Shown here piece after piece: positions 18,990 through 31,500 of a stretch of 64,000 bases of DNA (within the stretch, counting starts at the first letter, position 1; each line of letters opens with the position of its first letter). Origin of the DNA: Durusdinium trenchii (lineage: Eukaryota; Sar; Dinophyceae; Suessiales; Symbiodiniaceae); NCBI GenBank assembly GCA_963970005.1, contig CAXAMN010003003.1, forward strand, positions 132,245-196,244. The letters run 5' to 3'. Made by a program: the position numbers and the translations under genes. Below the pieces are notes generated by a model that saw only the letters and a program-made list of their open reading frames with translations, was not told where the DNA came from and did not search any database.

Positions 18990-19460
18990 GGTTGCTTTCC
19001 CATGCAAAAACAGCGCCCCTGTGAAGGGGATCACACTCAGCACCCGAGTGGGACGGCTGAGCAGGACACACTTCGAACTTGGATTTCAGTTAATGCAAGT
19101 ATCACGTTGGGAAGGAAGGTGAGAGAACAGAAAGGTGCATGGGTCCGAGCACTTGAAAGGTTTAACATTGTTGTCACAAAGGCGGCAGCAGTCAAATCGG
19201 CGGCGCAGCTGCTGAAAGAAACCTGTTTGGGGGGTGGAGGCATGAAGAACCATGGAAACCAACAAACAGCGGCAGGGTGGACCATTGGAGTCAGTGTGTT
19301 GAAAGCAGGTACAGGAAGGTGATCAGCCTTCCCTTCCCATCCATGACCGCAGCTTCGTTGCACACGGTAGGTCATGGATGCCGTGTGCCCCTGCTTGATG
19401 GAAATGGTGAAAGGAGCCCTTTTTCCAGGGGTGGACACACACACACACACACACGCTTCT
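18990..19460 (+). ncRNA. Structured repeat module, copy 5
   Basis: From the ACTTCGAACTTGG landmark to the 3' tail this is almost identical to copy 4 (a recent duplication), but it also keeps the 5' part: hairpin 1 CCCCT-GTGA-AGGGG (about 19015-19028) and hairpin 2 CTCAGC/GCTGAG around CCC-GAGT-GGG (about 19037-19062). Helix A is 19338-19348 with 19370-19380, helix B is 19360-19367 with 19381-19388, and the clamp is 19305-19309 with 19390-19394. The 3' hairpin is followed by a 22-bp (AC)n tail. This is the most complete plus-strand copy. Confidence 0.62.
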
Positions 19461-22400
19461 TTTGTGACACCAGGCTAATTGGAATCCACCTATTGAAGCC
19501 AAGACCTTCAATTTGTAAAGTGCTTGAGACTGGGGATAGCAAGCAACAGAATTGTCTAAGACTCGTGCCCTTGCCGCAAAGGCTCTCAACCCCTGCCTCG
19601 ATTCCTGGGACCGCGCTAGCGTTTTCTGATTTGGCTGTCTCAGACCGTTTCAATCACTAGCACCTGTAGTGGAACGACCTCCATATGATTAAACACTACA
19701 TGACTACATGGGTGGGAAAAAGATAAGTGGTCAAAGGGAGCATGGGCTACCTAAATATGCGTTATCAGAAGCACACCATGTTTCGGCCGAATTATATTTG
19801 CACTAGTGTTATGGCTGAAAGGTGAGGATCCAGGTTGATACGATAATACTTGCAGTAATGTCAGTTGTTCAGTCAGGAAAATTAAGTACACATTTTCATC
19901 ATCATGATGATCCCATCTTTTCAGCGGTGCTCAGGGCATCATCAGGCAAGTCCTAATGGACTTTGAACATTCGAAGCCGCCTCAGGAATCTACTGTCACT
20001 TTCATTTCCCGCATTATGCAATTTTTCTCAACTTTGAGCTGTCTGAATGCTAAAGTGTTACCAGTTTCTGTTGTGGGAAAAACTGATGCAAGTCTCCCTC
20101 CTTGATGTTTCCTTGATCAGTGTCAAGCTTCACCAGGAGAAGAAACCCACATGAATCAAACATGTATCATCTCGATGTGACGATGTGTAACCTTTTCCAG
20201 GAGCTGGAAGCCAGAGAGGCATTCTGCGCTGTTTCCAATTTCCCAAGCGGCCCAAGTGGCCTACCCTTCCAGAACGCAAAGACAGTCTTGGCCCAAGGAC
20301 TGAACGCTTGAGTTTACTGTGTTATCAATAACACTGCTGAGAGTAAAAAGAAAAGAAAGGACAAAAGAAAGACAGGTCCCAAAGTCAGAAGAAAAAGCAA
20401 CACAACGAAAGGAAAAGGAGAAAGGAACAAAACAAAACACAAGTCTTATTGTTATCTGTGACACGAGCTCCACAAGCTCATCGCTAAGGCTAAGGCTTTG
20501 AATCGCCAGAACATGCCAGAACACATCACGTGAGAAAAGATGCTCACTTGTCACATGCCGATTTTGGCCAACCGACTGCGGTGGGTGTTGGCATGCCATT
20601 AATTCGAACAGTTCAGCCAGAATTTTGTGCCCAGTCATTACTGGTTTGCATCCCCAGCCAGCATGGCAGGTTTGGTGGCCATTTTGGGAAGCCACACCTT
20701 CAGACTGGCATGCATGCATCTTCCAAGTACTGTCTCATGATTGCCAGCAGCCTACCGCTTGCAAAATGCAAAGGGTTCCGGTCTTGGCGAGGGACGTACT
20801 ATCTATTGCTCGTTTTACTGTTTTTTTCCCAATTGAAAATTTTACTGATGCTTGAGCTTCATCTCCAACAAGGAGTGAACTCGATCCACACGGCCGTGCC
20901 GACAGAGATTGGTCTGGGTCAAAACTTTGAGACCCAACTTGGCCCCAATTGGTTTGTCATGTTCTCTGACTCTTCAATTTTGACCCACATCCAGACCTAG
21001 TCTAGTCCTGCGAGGACGCTGCGTGACAGTTCCCCTTGGGCAGTCTCCAAAGGGAGTGTGCCCGTGCAACTACCTGTTGCTTAGCAGACAAACAGACAGT
21101 CCGAAATTCACGACACTTGGCCGTTGCTTCAACTCGTTGTTCAACTTGCTTATAAAGACATCTAATCGACATGAGTTAGCCAAGTTGCTTCTGAGTCGCG
21201 CAGTGCAGATAAATCATAGAGCACAGTTTAAGAGCATCGCAGCATGCAGAATTTCATATTTCATCCATTCATCCATTCCTTCATACAATAGTGCCTAACA
21301 CAGGCTTAGCTCAGAGGTAACCAGCAACAGACTGAGTTTGGCCATGACGTTTGCCGTCTCATCCAACATCAGCAGCCGAATCCCTAGCTTAAGATGCTTA
21401 AGAGCAGCCTTGAAGGCCTTGGATGTTTTTGTTTCTTTTTGGACGGTATCCTCTGCAACGCTGTGAGCATCCAGTGAAGTGAAGCTGTGAGAGACATACT
21501 TCATGTTTAGTGCAACATAAAGGATTTGCAGCTTTTCTATAGGACGAGATGTGGATGTTTCACATCAAAGTGCTCTTCTCGAGCGAGGTGTTTAGGCCAA
21601 AGGCACAATTACATGCAAGAACATTACATTCAAGATCATTCAAGTGGGTGTCAGAAGCTGATGCTGGCTCGAACGTAAATGGTGTCAGCCAGCAGGTCCG
21701 GGAGTCAGCCAACATGAGTCGTCCAACCCACAGTCGAAGTGGGCCAACCTGACAACTGAAGTCGGCCAACCCCCGCAGGGTATTTGTGCCAACCAGATTG
21801 ATGTTGGGGCGGAAGTGGCGTCCTGGCCAGTGCCGGCATCAACATGTTTGCCGGCTGACACCCACAAACGTTTTGGCCGACTTTCATGTCCATGTTTGCA
21901 GTGTGACCACAAGCAGCGTTGCTATCTCGCACGAGGTTCCTCAGTTTGGCATTTGAATTTGCACCGCTACACTAAAACACTCAATTTTCAGGCTAAACAA
22001 ATTGAATTTTCAAGGGAAAAGGACCATACACGTCTACGCATTGCTGTAGCAGCACATCAGCCAAACGGCGCATCTGTGCAGTTCTGTGCTATGCCCTCGG
22101 CCGGTGTGTCGTGGGATCAGCATATCGTCACATTGTGCCTGCTTCTCTGATACTTATTATGTGTGACACAAGAATTGAGTGACACACGAGGAGCGGCAGT
22201 GCCAAGAACAGGCAGAGCCTGCCCACAGGTACAGCAAAGTGTGGCCAAATCAGCGAACGGTGAAGTCATTGCAAATCTGTAGTTCTAGTGCTGTATCTTG
22301 CTGGAAGCATCGCAGCTGGTGCTAGTTTCATCTGAAAGGGTTGGTGCTGAGTTCGTCCACTCCGACCGACACCGGCAAGATGATGTGAAATAAGTCCGTG

Positions 22401-23075
22401 AGCACGTCGCTCAATTTAGTCAATCAAGTTGATTCTTGAAATGATGTAACTTAACTAGTGCCATGCAAGCCCTTGCAGAACGGCACGCAGTCCTTTTTCT
22501 CAGATATTTCTTGCAAGGTGACCTCTTCTGATTTGCTATGTGTTGGTTCCCTCCGAGGGTTGAGTTTGTTGAGTTTGACTCCATGCCAAGATGAGGTCAA
22601 TGCCTGAGCGACTCCGAGCCTGATGTGGGGCCCTCCAGCAGCAAGAGCAGCAGGAAGAGGAGCAATCCAGGCGCGAGGAATTGAGATGGGTGCGTACCGG
22701 TGAGCGGAAGTTTCAAGTATCAAGGGTGTGATGAAGAGGTGTGATGACTTCACAGGTGATGAAGGGTCAGGTAATGATGTTTGACAACCTGATTTCGGCC
22801 TTTCGACCTTTCGAGATACCAAGCTTCAGCCAGTTGGGCTGCCAACCACATTGGATCCTCTGAGAGGCTTTCAGCCCATCAGCATCGTGAGAAGGGAACC
22901 AAGTGCCACGTCTGACATGGCTTCAGTCGAACCCTCCTCTCGGCTCATGATGTAAGCATCCAAGACCGGTTGGGCTCCATATCAGCCAAGTACAGTACCA
23001 GCTCTGGGTGTGCGGGTCTCGAAGGGCCATAGTCCCCAGCCTGTTGAGAACCTTGGTGACTAATGATGCTACGGA
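19461..23075. other. Intergenic region without supported genes
   Basis: Several forward ORFs are present (for example 156 codons at 20530-21000), but none shows a domain, splice context or convincing residue mix. At 21680-21890 the words GGCCAAC and GTTGGCC recur about ten times in a loose repeat. The rest is unremarkable to me. Confidence 0.4.
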
Positions 23076-24530
23076 TCACGAACTTGCTGTGGTCCTGGCC
23101 AAGTTCAGACACTGCTGAAAGTAAACAGCTGGGTCAGTGAGTGCATTCTTTCCCAAAAAAGGCGTGGTGCGGTCCAACATGATGGTCGCCAGGTCAGGCG
23201 TACCTGTCAGGCCGGTGTGCATGCCAAGGGAGTAAGTCCAAGTGTCCACAATGTGCTGCAAAGTCAACTGTTTTTGGTCCAGGTCCGCCAACCAGTTAAA
23301 GTTCAGTGGAGCGTGTGCACCACCTTGATCCGAAGTATGAAGTCCCTCCATAGTGGAGGTCAGGTTCGGTCAATGCAGGGCAGATTTAACCACTTAAGGA
23401 GGTAGAAGAGAAATTCAGAGGCACACTGTTGGGTTTCTGACGCACCCATTTCGTGAACAGAGGCTGGGGTGCCGGCAGCTGACTGAGCTGACATGGTTCA
23501 TCCAGACACGCAAACAACTCATGAACTAACCCTTCATGAGCTCCTCGCTGAGTAAGCACCGTGGGTGTGGTCGCTCCAAAAAAGAGCAAACGTGGCATTG
23601 ACATAGCGCTCATGGTGGCGTTCGTAAACCGCCATTGCAAAACGGCCTTCGCGAAGTCAGCTTTGAGAGTGGCGATCATGGCTCGGTCTTCGTCTGAGTA
23701 GGGTGTCCTTTGCCCTTGTTGCCTGTGCCATGCCCGTGCCATGCCCTATGCCCGTTTGCACCGTGGTGGCCAATGCAGCGCGGCTGGTGAGATCTCATCG
23801 CGGCGGCCAGCAACTTCCAGATCGAGCTTGCTGTCAGCTTCATGAGGTTCTCCTGAACTCTGTCGTCCCGGAGACGGCAGTGGGCAATGGCCTCTTGCAT
23901 ACGTGGCGCTTGGAGCTCAAAAAGTCAATGAGGTCAGGCTCTTTGGGCAGATCGTCCCAAGTCTTGTGCTGGTAGACTTGATCCAGCTTGGTGACATGCT
24001 GATGAAGATCTGGCAGCCTTTACCTCCTGAAGCAGAGGACACGAATTGCATTCAATATGTCTTCTCAAAGGTGTCCAGTCATAGAACTGTCGAGGGCAGT
24101 GTGCACAGATGGGCATGCCATGCAAAGGGTCACGAGCGTACGCAAAAACTGGGCGAAGCTTCGAGAGCCCCTGCAAGTGTTGTTTCATATGGCGGTTCAA
24201 AGTGGCAGCCGTGGTGAAGGCTACCTGACAGTATGTGCGCTCTAACCATCATGTCTGTTTGGGTTGCAACACCAAAGAGTTCGACCTCCAGAGCACGATC
24301 AAAAGTTGCACGTACTTCAGTTTCAAGCTGGTAGTGACACTTGTGCAATATTTCTGTGGCTGTGCAAGTGGAAAGCTTGAGGTTGTCCAGAGCGGGGCCC
24401 CAAAAACACAGTGGATCAGATCGAGGATCACGTCCAGCAATGGCTTCACGGAAACGGCCGCGAGAAAAAAGCAGGGGTTCGTCCACTCACAAACGACGTG
24501 GAAGTATTTGAGCACTGGTGGCACTTGACA
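23070..24530 (-). mobile_element. Decayed LINE (non-LTR retrotransposon), C-terminal region
   Basis: Consecutive minus-strand frames read like one protein broken by frameshifts: 24486-24130, 24200-23934, 23900-23676, 23742-23386 and 23351-23076. The second holds a C2H2-like finger (MPICAHCPRQFYDWTPLRRH, followed by a second histidine/cysteine region), a feature I associate with the segment after reverse transcriptase in dinoflagellate LINEs. No reverse transcriptase motif survives in the window. At least four frame changes in 1.4 kb mean that this copy is dead. The family assignment rests on recall rather than a search. Confidence 0.5.
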
Positions 24531-26098
24531 TGGTGATTTCTGGTGGCTTGTGATGTGGTAAGATGTATCGAGGTGGTTTGTCCAGTGCAGTGACGTGCAG
24601 CGTAGTGATGTGTACTGTGGTGACTTGTTATACCTTCTTTCCGCCTTTATGCGCGCTAGCGTGTCCTGCTGTAGCGCTGCTGCAGATTTTGTGCTCTCAT
24701 ATAGGCTTACCCCAGGAACAACTTCAGAAACACACCTAGCTAAAGGAGTCCTGATTGGCTGGTGCTGACTTGTGATGTGGTGGCGGCCTGTGATGTGTAA
24801 TGTGTATTTTGCTTCATAGAAGCCCTTTGCATTCGTTTTTTGTTCCCGCAGATGGATGTGTTCAGGTGCATGCCGGCCGCGCCCGGAAGTGTTTTTGGTT
24901 AACGGTCCGCGCCTGCCGCTTCATTCATCTTGCATGTGGCGAAGTATGCACAACTCTCTGATGCAACTACTGTATATCTACTTATTTATAGTTCAAAATT
25001 TTACCAACCGGAACTCTCTTTGATGATCGCATACGTCCAAAATTTGCACACGCTCCGCACGGATCACTTAGCATGCAGCATGTTTCATCATTGCTTTTGT
25101 GTTTCATGCGAGCTTCATGTCTTTGACCTCATCTCACTTTGTTTCCCTCATCTCACCACGCCTCACATGCTGTTGTCATATGTTGTCATTGTTGTATTAT
25201 TTTTTCATCATTTTAAATACTACATGGTGGGGGAGGGTGAGGAGGTACTGTATGCTGATTAGGTGTGCAAGATTGTGCAAGGGTCACACTGAAGCAACTC
25301 ACTTCAAGGCACGCTTGCAATTGCACGGCAGTGTTGATGCACAGCTTATGCTATGTTTCCCATGTTGCAACTGGTTTGCAGGTGCCGCACTTCATGGTGA
25401 TTTTATCCGAGCAAAGACAGCCCAAGAATCAAGCATGGAGTTCGACACGCACGACAAACTACGCAGGTCAGCCAGGCGCCTGACCAACAATACGATACTC
25501 GGCATAGCGTTTACGATCTGGCCACTAGCCAAAGCAAGTCCGAAGTGCAGGGGTTCGTTAGATCCTGGTGTTACTGCATGTCCTCTATTGCCAGATATGC
25601 TCATTAATACGCGAGGGCGGTTGCTGGGGTGGCCACACCGTTGTAGACTCCTCAGCGAGCATTTGCTTGCATGCTTTCGATGCATCGCTCATTCTGAGGA
25701 GCTTCACGACATAACATACATTCTTCATGGAACGTGTCAAACATCAAACCCATTGCAGTCGTTGTCATGCTGTTGTAGTCATCGTTGTCGTCGTGGTCGT
25801 CGTTGTGGTCGCGGTCGTCGGTTTTGGCCGGAGCTGCTGTGAGCTCTTGAAGTTGAAGATGCCGGTCACTCTAGTAGCTTCTTGTTACTACTCGTAAGGC
25901 ACTTGTTACTAGTAGCGATGCACTTGTTACTACTAGCTTCTTGTTAACATTAGGTCTACAAGCATGTTGCCTGCCCTTCTATTGGTTTCCGATACAACAA
26001 CTCATTGTCGGACAAGCGCAGTGTGAACTTGAACCGCCATGGCCATGAAAGGGAATTTCCCAAATTGGAGTTTTCATGACATGAAGACAAAGTCTGAG
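24531..26098. other. Region upstream of the S1 exon of gene B
   Basis: At 24540-24630 a GTGATGTG-rich stretch is loosely repetitive. A 247-codon forward ORF at 25099-25842 has a Cys/Arg-rich end and no recognised motif. At 25865-25945 CTACTAG/CTAGTAG motifs recur. The N-terminal exons of gene B must lie here or further upstream, but I could not identify them. Confidence 0.3.
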
Positions 26099-27467
26099 GT
26101 GTTTCAATCAGTTTATGGCTTTGGTCGTTTTATTCGATGCTTACTGCAATTGCAGCGATATTGACGCCAGAGCCAAGCTACAACATGTGCCTCAAGTTCT
26201 ACAAGTGGGTGCAGCATGCTGTTTAATGCTGTTGCTTGGGCGCAAAAGCATGTCTGACTTTTCCATCCTTTTTCTTGACACATATGAATAATATCACATC
26301 CTCTGGATTGAAGAGTTGGCTCTCAGAAGCCTTAAGAAATCACACACATTGCAAACACATTGAACCGACACGGCAGCTTGAACAACATGTGTATATATCA
26401 TTACAGCAGTTTAACACCTTGGAAACACACTCCTTCAAATCCTTTAAAGTAAAAAGTCCAAATGGAATAGATTCACACACCCACAGCAAACATGAAGGCA
26501 AAATAAAACAAAACAAAAACTCGCACCTTAAACCACAGAGGTTTGAATGCATACAAACACGGAAGACAGACGCTCGCTTCCAAACAGCAAAACAGTCAAT
26601 AATCTTGAGCACATTTGAAGAAATAGGATTCAAACTTCTAACATTTTGGCAGAGCCTTGAAGCTGGAGTTCAACAAGCAGGTTCAGGTGCTATTTGGGAC
26701 ATAACTGCTTGGAACCAGCAAACCTCAGGATCACGCTCTTTCAGAGGTTCTCGGCACCCCACTAGAATATCTATGTGGTAGTGTCTGTTTCACTTCTTGG
26801 TGGTGTCTTTGTGGTGCCTCCGTTGTGCTGCAGTTGTTTCGGTTGTGTCTCTGTCTCTGTGTGACAGGAGTGTTTGTTTTGGCAAGGTCTCGGTCATGTC
26901 TTCATGGTGTCTTGGTATGCCGCGGTTGTTTTGATGGTGTCTCGTGCGGGAAGAATGGGTTGCATGTTGCTGCTAGGCGAATAACCTTTTCCCAATAATT
27001 TGCGTTCTGGATGTCAGCTGACTTACTTGGGGCTGTTGTGTTTTTGGAAAATGGCTTGCGCACGAGCCCATTGAACAACGCCTCTTGAAACCAAACACTT
27101 AACTTTAACAGTGCCTTCCCATGTACAACGAGGCATGGTTTGTACATCCAAGAAACGAACAACGCCTTTAGTTCGAGGGGCTAGGGTCAAATAAGAGGCT
27201 CTGAACCACATGAGCAGCTTCAAAAACCTCTATGATGAAAAGTATGCAAACTGTAATCTCACATTCTTTCGCGCAAGCCAAAACGCAGGTCGCGAAAGGT
27301 TCGCGAAAGCCCCGCGAAAGAATCCCAGAAGAACAGCGTGGCGAAAGCTTTCGCGAAAGTCGAATTTCTTGTGCATGTCGTGTTGTTTATGTGGGTGACC
27401 ATATCTTTATGCAGGCAGCCGCAGCAGGCCCGCCAGCCAGCCAGCCAGCCAGCCGCAGCAGACCAGC

Positions 27468-27508
<41 letters not shown>

Positions 27509-28576
27509 CTGAAGAGCAAGTGTTTCAGGGGAAAATCGAAAAGCCCAGACGAGTTTACGCGAAAGCCGCGCGAAAGCCTCGCGAAAGAACCGCGAAAGTC
27601 GAAAATATCCGGGAAAGGTATCTGGCCCCAGCAAAAAGTTTCAGCAAGTTTTCCTCCTCTTCTCATGACAACAATAATACTTGAACGGTGCTGCTACAAC
27701 TCCTTGTGCCAGGATGTTGCCGGAAAGAAATTTGTTTAGTTTTGACCACCCTAAGGATAACTTATATATAGATCAATCACTTTATTGTACAATATCCCAA
27801 TCGAATTTCCCAATCGAAAACGAATCGCCGCGAAAGCCGCCGCGAAAGCCCCACATAACACCACACCTTCCGCGAAAGCCAGAATGCAGACCGCGAAAGC
27901 TCCGCGAAAGCTCTGCGAAAGCAAACCTGGATTATACAAAAAAGTAATAGGGGTTTTCGAAGCTGCTCACATGGATGATCGTACCCGCCTCTCAGGTACA
28001 CACTGGAACTTGTCCTTGTAGTTTTTGCGCAAGGCCATCTTTTCCTTGACAAAAACTCACCAAGTCCAAAAGGCATCAGAAATTCTAGTGGCAGGATGGG
28101 CCTCGCTGAAAGATTGGGCATTCTATCTGGATTTGGGCGCCTTGGCCTCGTCCGGGAAATTGTCGCCATGTCGCAGCCATGTCGGATAGGCTCCCTGACT
28201 AGACCTCAATTTTCATTCTACTAGGCCTAGTCGCTACTTCCTTGTGTTCAGTTTAGGACCTGTCATAGTCAGACTGGTTTTCGATTTTGTCCACCATGCC
28301 ACCAAAGACCTGTAGTTAGGTGTGATCATTTGTGGCTGTGTGGAGTACATCCTTGATTTGCTGGTGGAATCTACAGAAGTGGCAGCCAGGCCTGCAACGG
28401 ATTCATGAATCAGAGGCGGTTCTTGCTGAAGTCACAGCTTTGAAGTTTGCAAGGGCAAGTTTTGCTGCCTGCTGAACACTCTTGAGGATTGGCATATTGC
28501 GACTGCTGCGACTCGGGCGTATCATCCGCTTGCTGCAGCTGCTGAGGAAAACGAGGGCATTGCGAGAGTTGCAGAA
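26099..28576 (+). CDS. Gene B voltage-sensor exons (S1-S4)
   Basis: Exon 26099-26208 (110 bp, as in A) encodes S1, FMALVVLFDAYCN followed by SDIDAR. Exon 27996-28033 (38 bp) encodes YTLELVLVVFAQ (S2). Exon 28320-28389 encodes GVIICGCVEYILDLL (S3). Exon 28487-28576 encodes S4 as LRLLRLGRIIRLLQLLRKTR. The fifth position of the arginine ladder, R in gene A, is Q here, so the two sensors may carry different gating charge. The donors after S2, S3 and S4 are GC. Confidence 0.83.
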
Positions 28577-31500
28577 GCCGCCAGGGCGAAACCGAGTGGG
28601 GGTATGGAAGCGTGTATTCAGATCAGTTGCAATGCGCCTGTTGCGTTGAAGAAAGAACACAAGGATCTGCCTACCTTGATCCATCCAGCTCGTTTGAAAG
28701 TCAGAAATACAATGACATACAACTACCAGCTTTTGCTGGCCTAGCTGGCGTCAGTTATCTATTGTCCTTGTCAAATTTAATGCATTCTTGAAGCCCCAAG
28801 TTCAATCCTGGCAAATACAATAAATTGTGCACAGCCACCAATTCCGACTTGGTTGAGCAAGGCTAGAATGCACCTTGCTGTGTGTGTGTGTGTGTCTGAA
28901 ACCCTTGGAGTCACTATTTGAGCAGGGTGCGCACCATTGGTGGATGGCCAATGAAGATGCCAATGGTGAGAGCTGTAAACGTCTGCAATGACTCTTGGAT
29001 TTGACCTGGCGACTTTCAATCTCTTGCTTTGTGGACAGTATGCCTTTTTGGGCGCTGTGCTCACATACTTTTAAGAGTGCTTTTGCCAGATTTCCGTATG
29101 AGAATGCTGGCTCTATGCTGCAGAGCCACTGAAATCAACTCCGATCTCCAGTGTTTTTTGCTACCACGCAGTAGAAGGAAGTTTTCACAACCTTTTTTGC
29201 ACCCCAGTCATTTTTCTTCCTTCTGGTTGCTTGTCTCTTCTCTGCTGTCTTCTCTTTTCCTGAAGGCTTGTTAGGTGTAATGAAGATTGCGCCGGACATA
29301 CTCAGCTTTTTGCGTTCTCAAACACACAGTTTCTGACGGAAAGCATCCTGGAATTTGCGGTTCATTCGGCGTTCATCCTCGGAGGCTTGTGACTCTTCAC
29401 TTTTCTTTTCTTCTCTTCCTTTTCTCTTCTTTTTCTTGTTCTTGGTTCTCTCTCTCTCGCTCTCCCTTGTAAAATTCAGCCTCTCCCTTGTAAAATTCAG
29501 CAGCTGTTTGTTTGTCGTTTGTTTGTGCACGTCACTGTATTGTTTTCCTCTTGGCAATTGTCCTTGGGCTCAGCTAGGCTAGGCTCAAGGCCTTTGATCC
29601 AGGGTGCATTGTATAGCGCCAGGCAATTGTACATGAACAATACGACAGAGCAGGTATGCTATTGTAAAGGAACTTGTATCTTGACACCGTCCCTTGGTTT
29701 GATTCATTGTTGAATCACACCATCAATACAAACATTGTTGAAGCAGTAAAGGAACATTATTGTACAAAGCAGTTCAAGCATTGTAGACAAGTCTGTACAT
29801 CTTTTCTGCCATGTCTCTCCAGTATTGTTGCCCTTCTCATCGTAGTGTGCGTGTGGTATTGTCATAGCTGGAGATCAGCAGTTTGTTGAACCATTGTTCT
29901 AGCCCTCCATGTCGTCCATCTGACTTTCGTGGGCTTCTGAGGATTGTCTGGGACGTTTTGTCCCTTTCTCTTCCTCCTCGTCCTCAGATTTCTCCAGGTC
30001 AATTGTCCTGTCACGCTCCTTGATGTAGGAGCTGTGGTCAGGATGACCTCGTTGATGCCTCTTTGGGATTGTCACATGGTAGGTGTCGATCTTCTTGTCC
30101 GCCTTGTACACTCCAAGGGCCAATTGTACATCTGGCGGGAGCTGGGACTGACCAAATTGTCCAAGCGCCAAGGCCATCCCAAAGATTGTATGTATGATGA
30201 GGCGAATCTTCTGAAATGGTCAGCATTGACCTCACGTGCATTGTGTGGCCATAGTTCCAAACCAGCCATTCGACCAGTTGTACTTGTCGAACTTGTTGGC
30301 CGCATTGTAGTTCAGGTAGAGCGCCCACAGATGGTTCTTTTCAGCTTCTGTGAAGTGATAGTCATAGGGCGCATGAACTTGTAGGACTTGGACGCTGTAT
30401 CCCCTCTGGAATGATGTCAACATCTTTTGTGACATGTGACGCACCATATTGTGCGCATCAAAGGCTATTGCCAAAACGGTTGTCTCTTCGCTCGTCATTG
30501 TGTGGCCCATCGATTGATGGTATGCGAGCCACTGAATTGCTTCCTCTGTTGTGGGAACAATGAATTGTTCCCAATTCCCCGGTTTTCGCACCTTGCCGGG
30601 CAGCTTGTCGATCTCGTTGTTTCCATTCAACATGTTTGTATGCCTTTGTGACAGCTGCAAACCAGTAAGTCGTAATATTGTCGAGGACATCGCTCCAAGC
30701 GCTGTCCTTGTAGTTCGAGGGCAGCAGGATCTTGCTTTCAATCTTGTCCTCATTGTAGATGATTGCCCTGTCTTCCCACAGCGAGATTGTCGAGTTCGTT
30801 GGCAACCTGCGCTGATTGTGGTAGTCGGGAATTGTCATCTCAACTGCCATTGATGCCCTTGAGATTGTTCTCGAGGAAGTCGGTCCAAATTGTCACAGCT
30901 TGTGAGCTTGAAAAGCGGCTGCGGTCAAAAAAATTGTCAACAAATTGTCAACCAAACATGCATTGTCACTCAAGTTCTGAAAGCAAAACTTCAAACACGT
31001 TGTTCATCGAATTGTTCTCCGAAACGACGGAAAGAAAGATTGGATCCATTATTGTGAGACTGAAATCTTGTAGTACATATTGTCTATGACATAGTATGCA
31101 CATAGTAGCGAAAGTAGTGTGCCATGGCTTGATGCCCCCGTGTGTGTATTGTACGCGCATAGATGCTGCCATGGTTGTGAAACTGTTTGTACGGCCGTTG
31201 TTCAGTTGTGGTGTTGTGGGCGTTGAATGCCCGCCATGTAGAGGTGTTTGTTAAGCACCTTTGCCGGGACATACTTTGTCAGTGTGTCTGCTGGGTTGTC
31301 ATGTGTGCTGATCTTGTGTATTGACAGTATCCCGCTTTGTACCAGTTGTTGTATGAAGAGGTACTTTAGGTCAATGTGCTTTGCTTTCTTTGATGAGCCA
31401 ATTCTTGTTGCTATGCTCTTGCCGCTTGTGCTGTCGGTATGTATGCGGATGTTCACCTTTGTTGTTGTCGCTTCCTTGATGAAGTTTGCTATATGTAGTC

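Noticed and set aside
25099-25842. 247-codon forward ORF upstream of gene B
   Set aside because: No motif, a Cys/Arg-rich low-complexity end, and no counterpart near gene A. Kept only as a note on the region.
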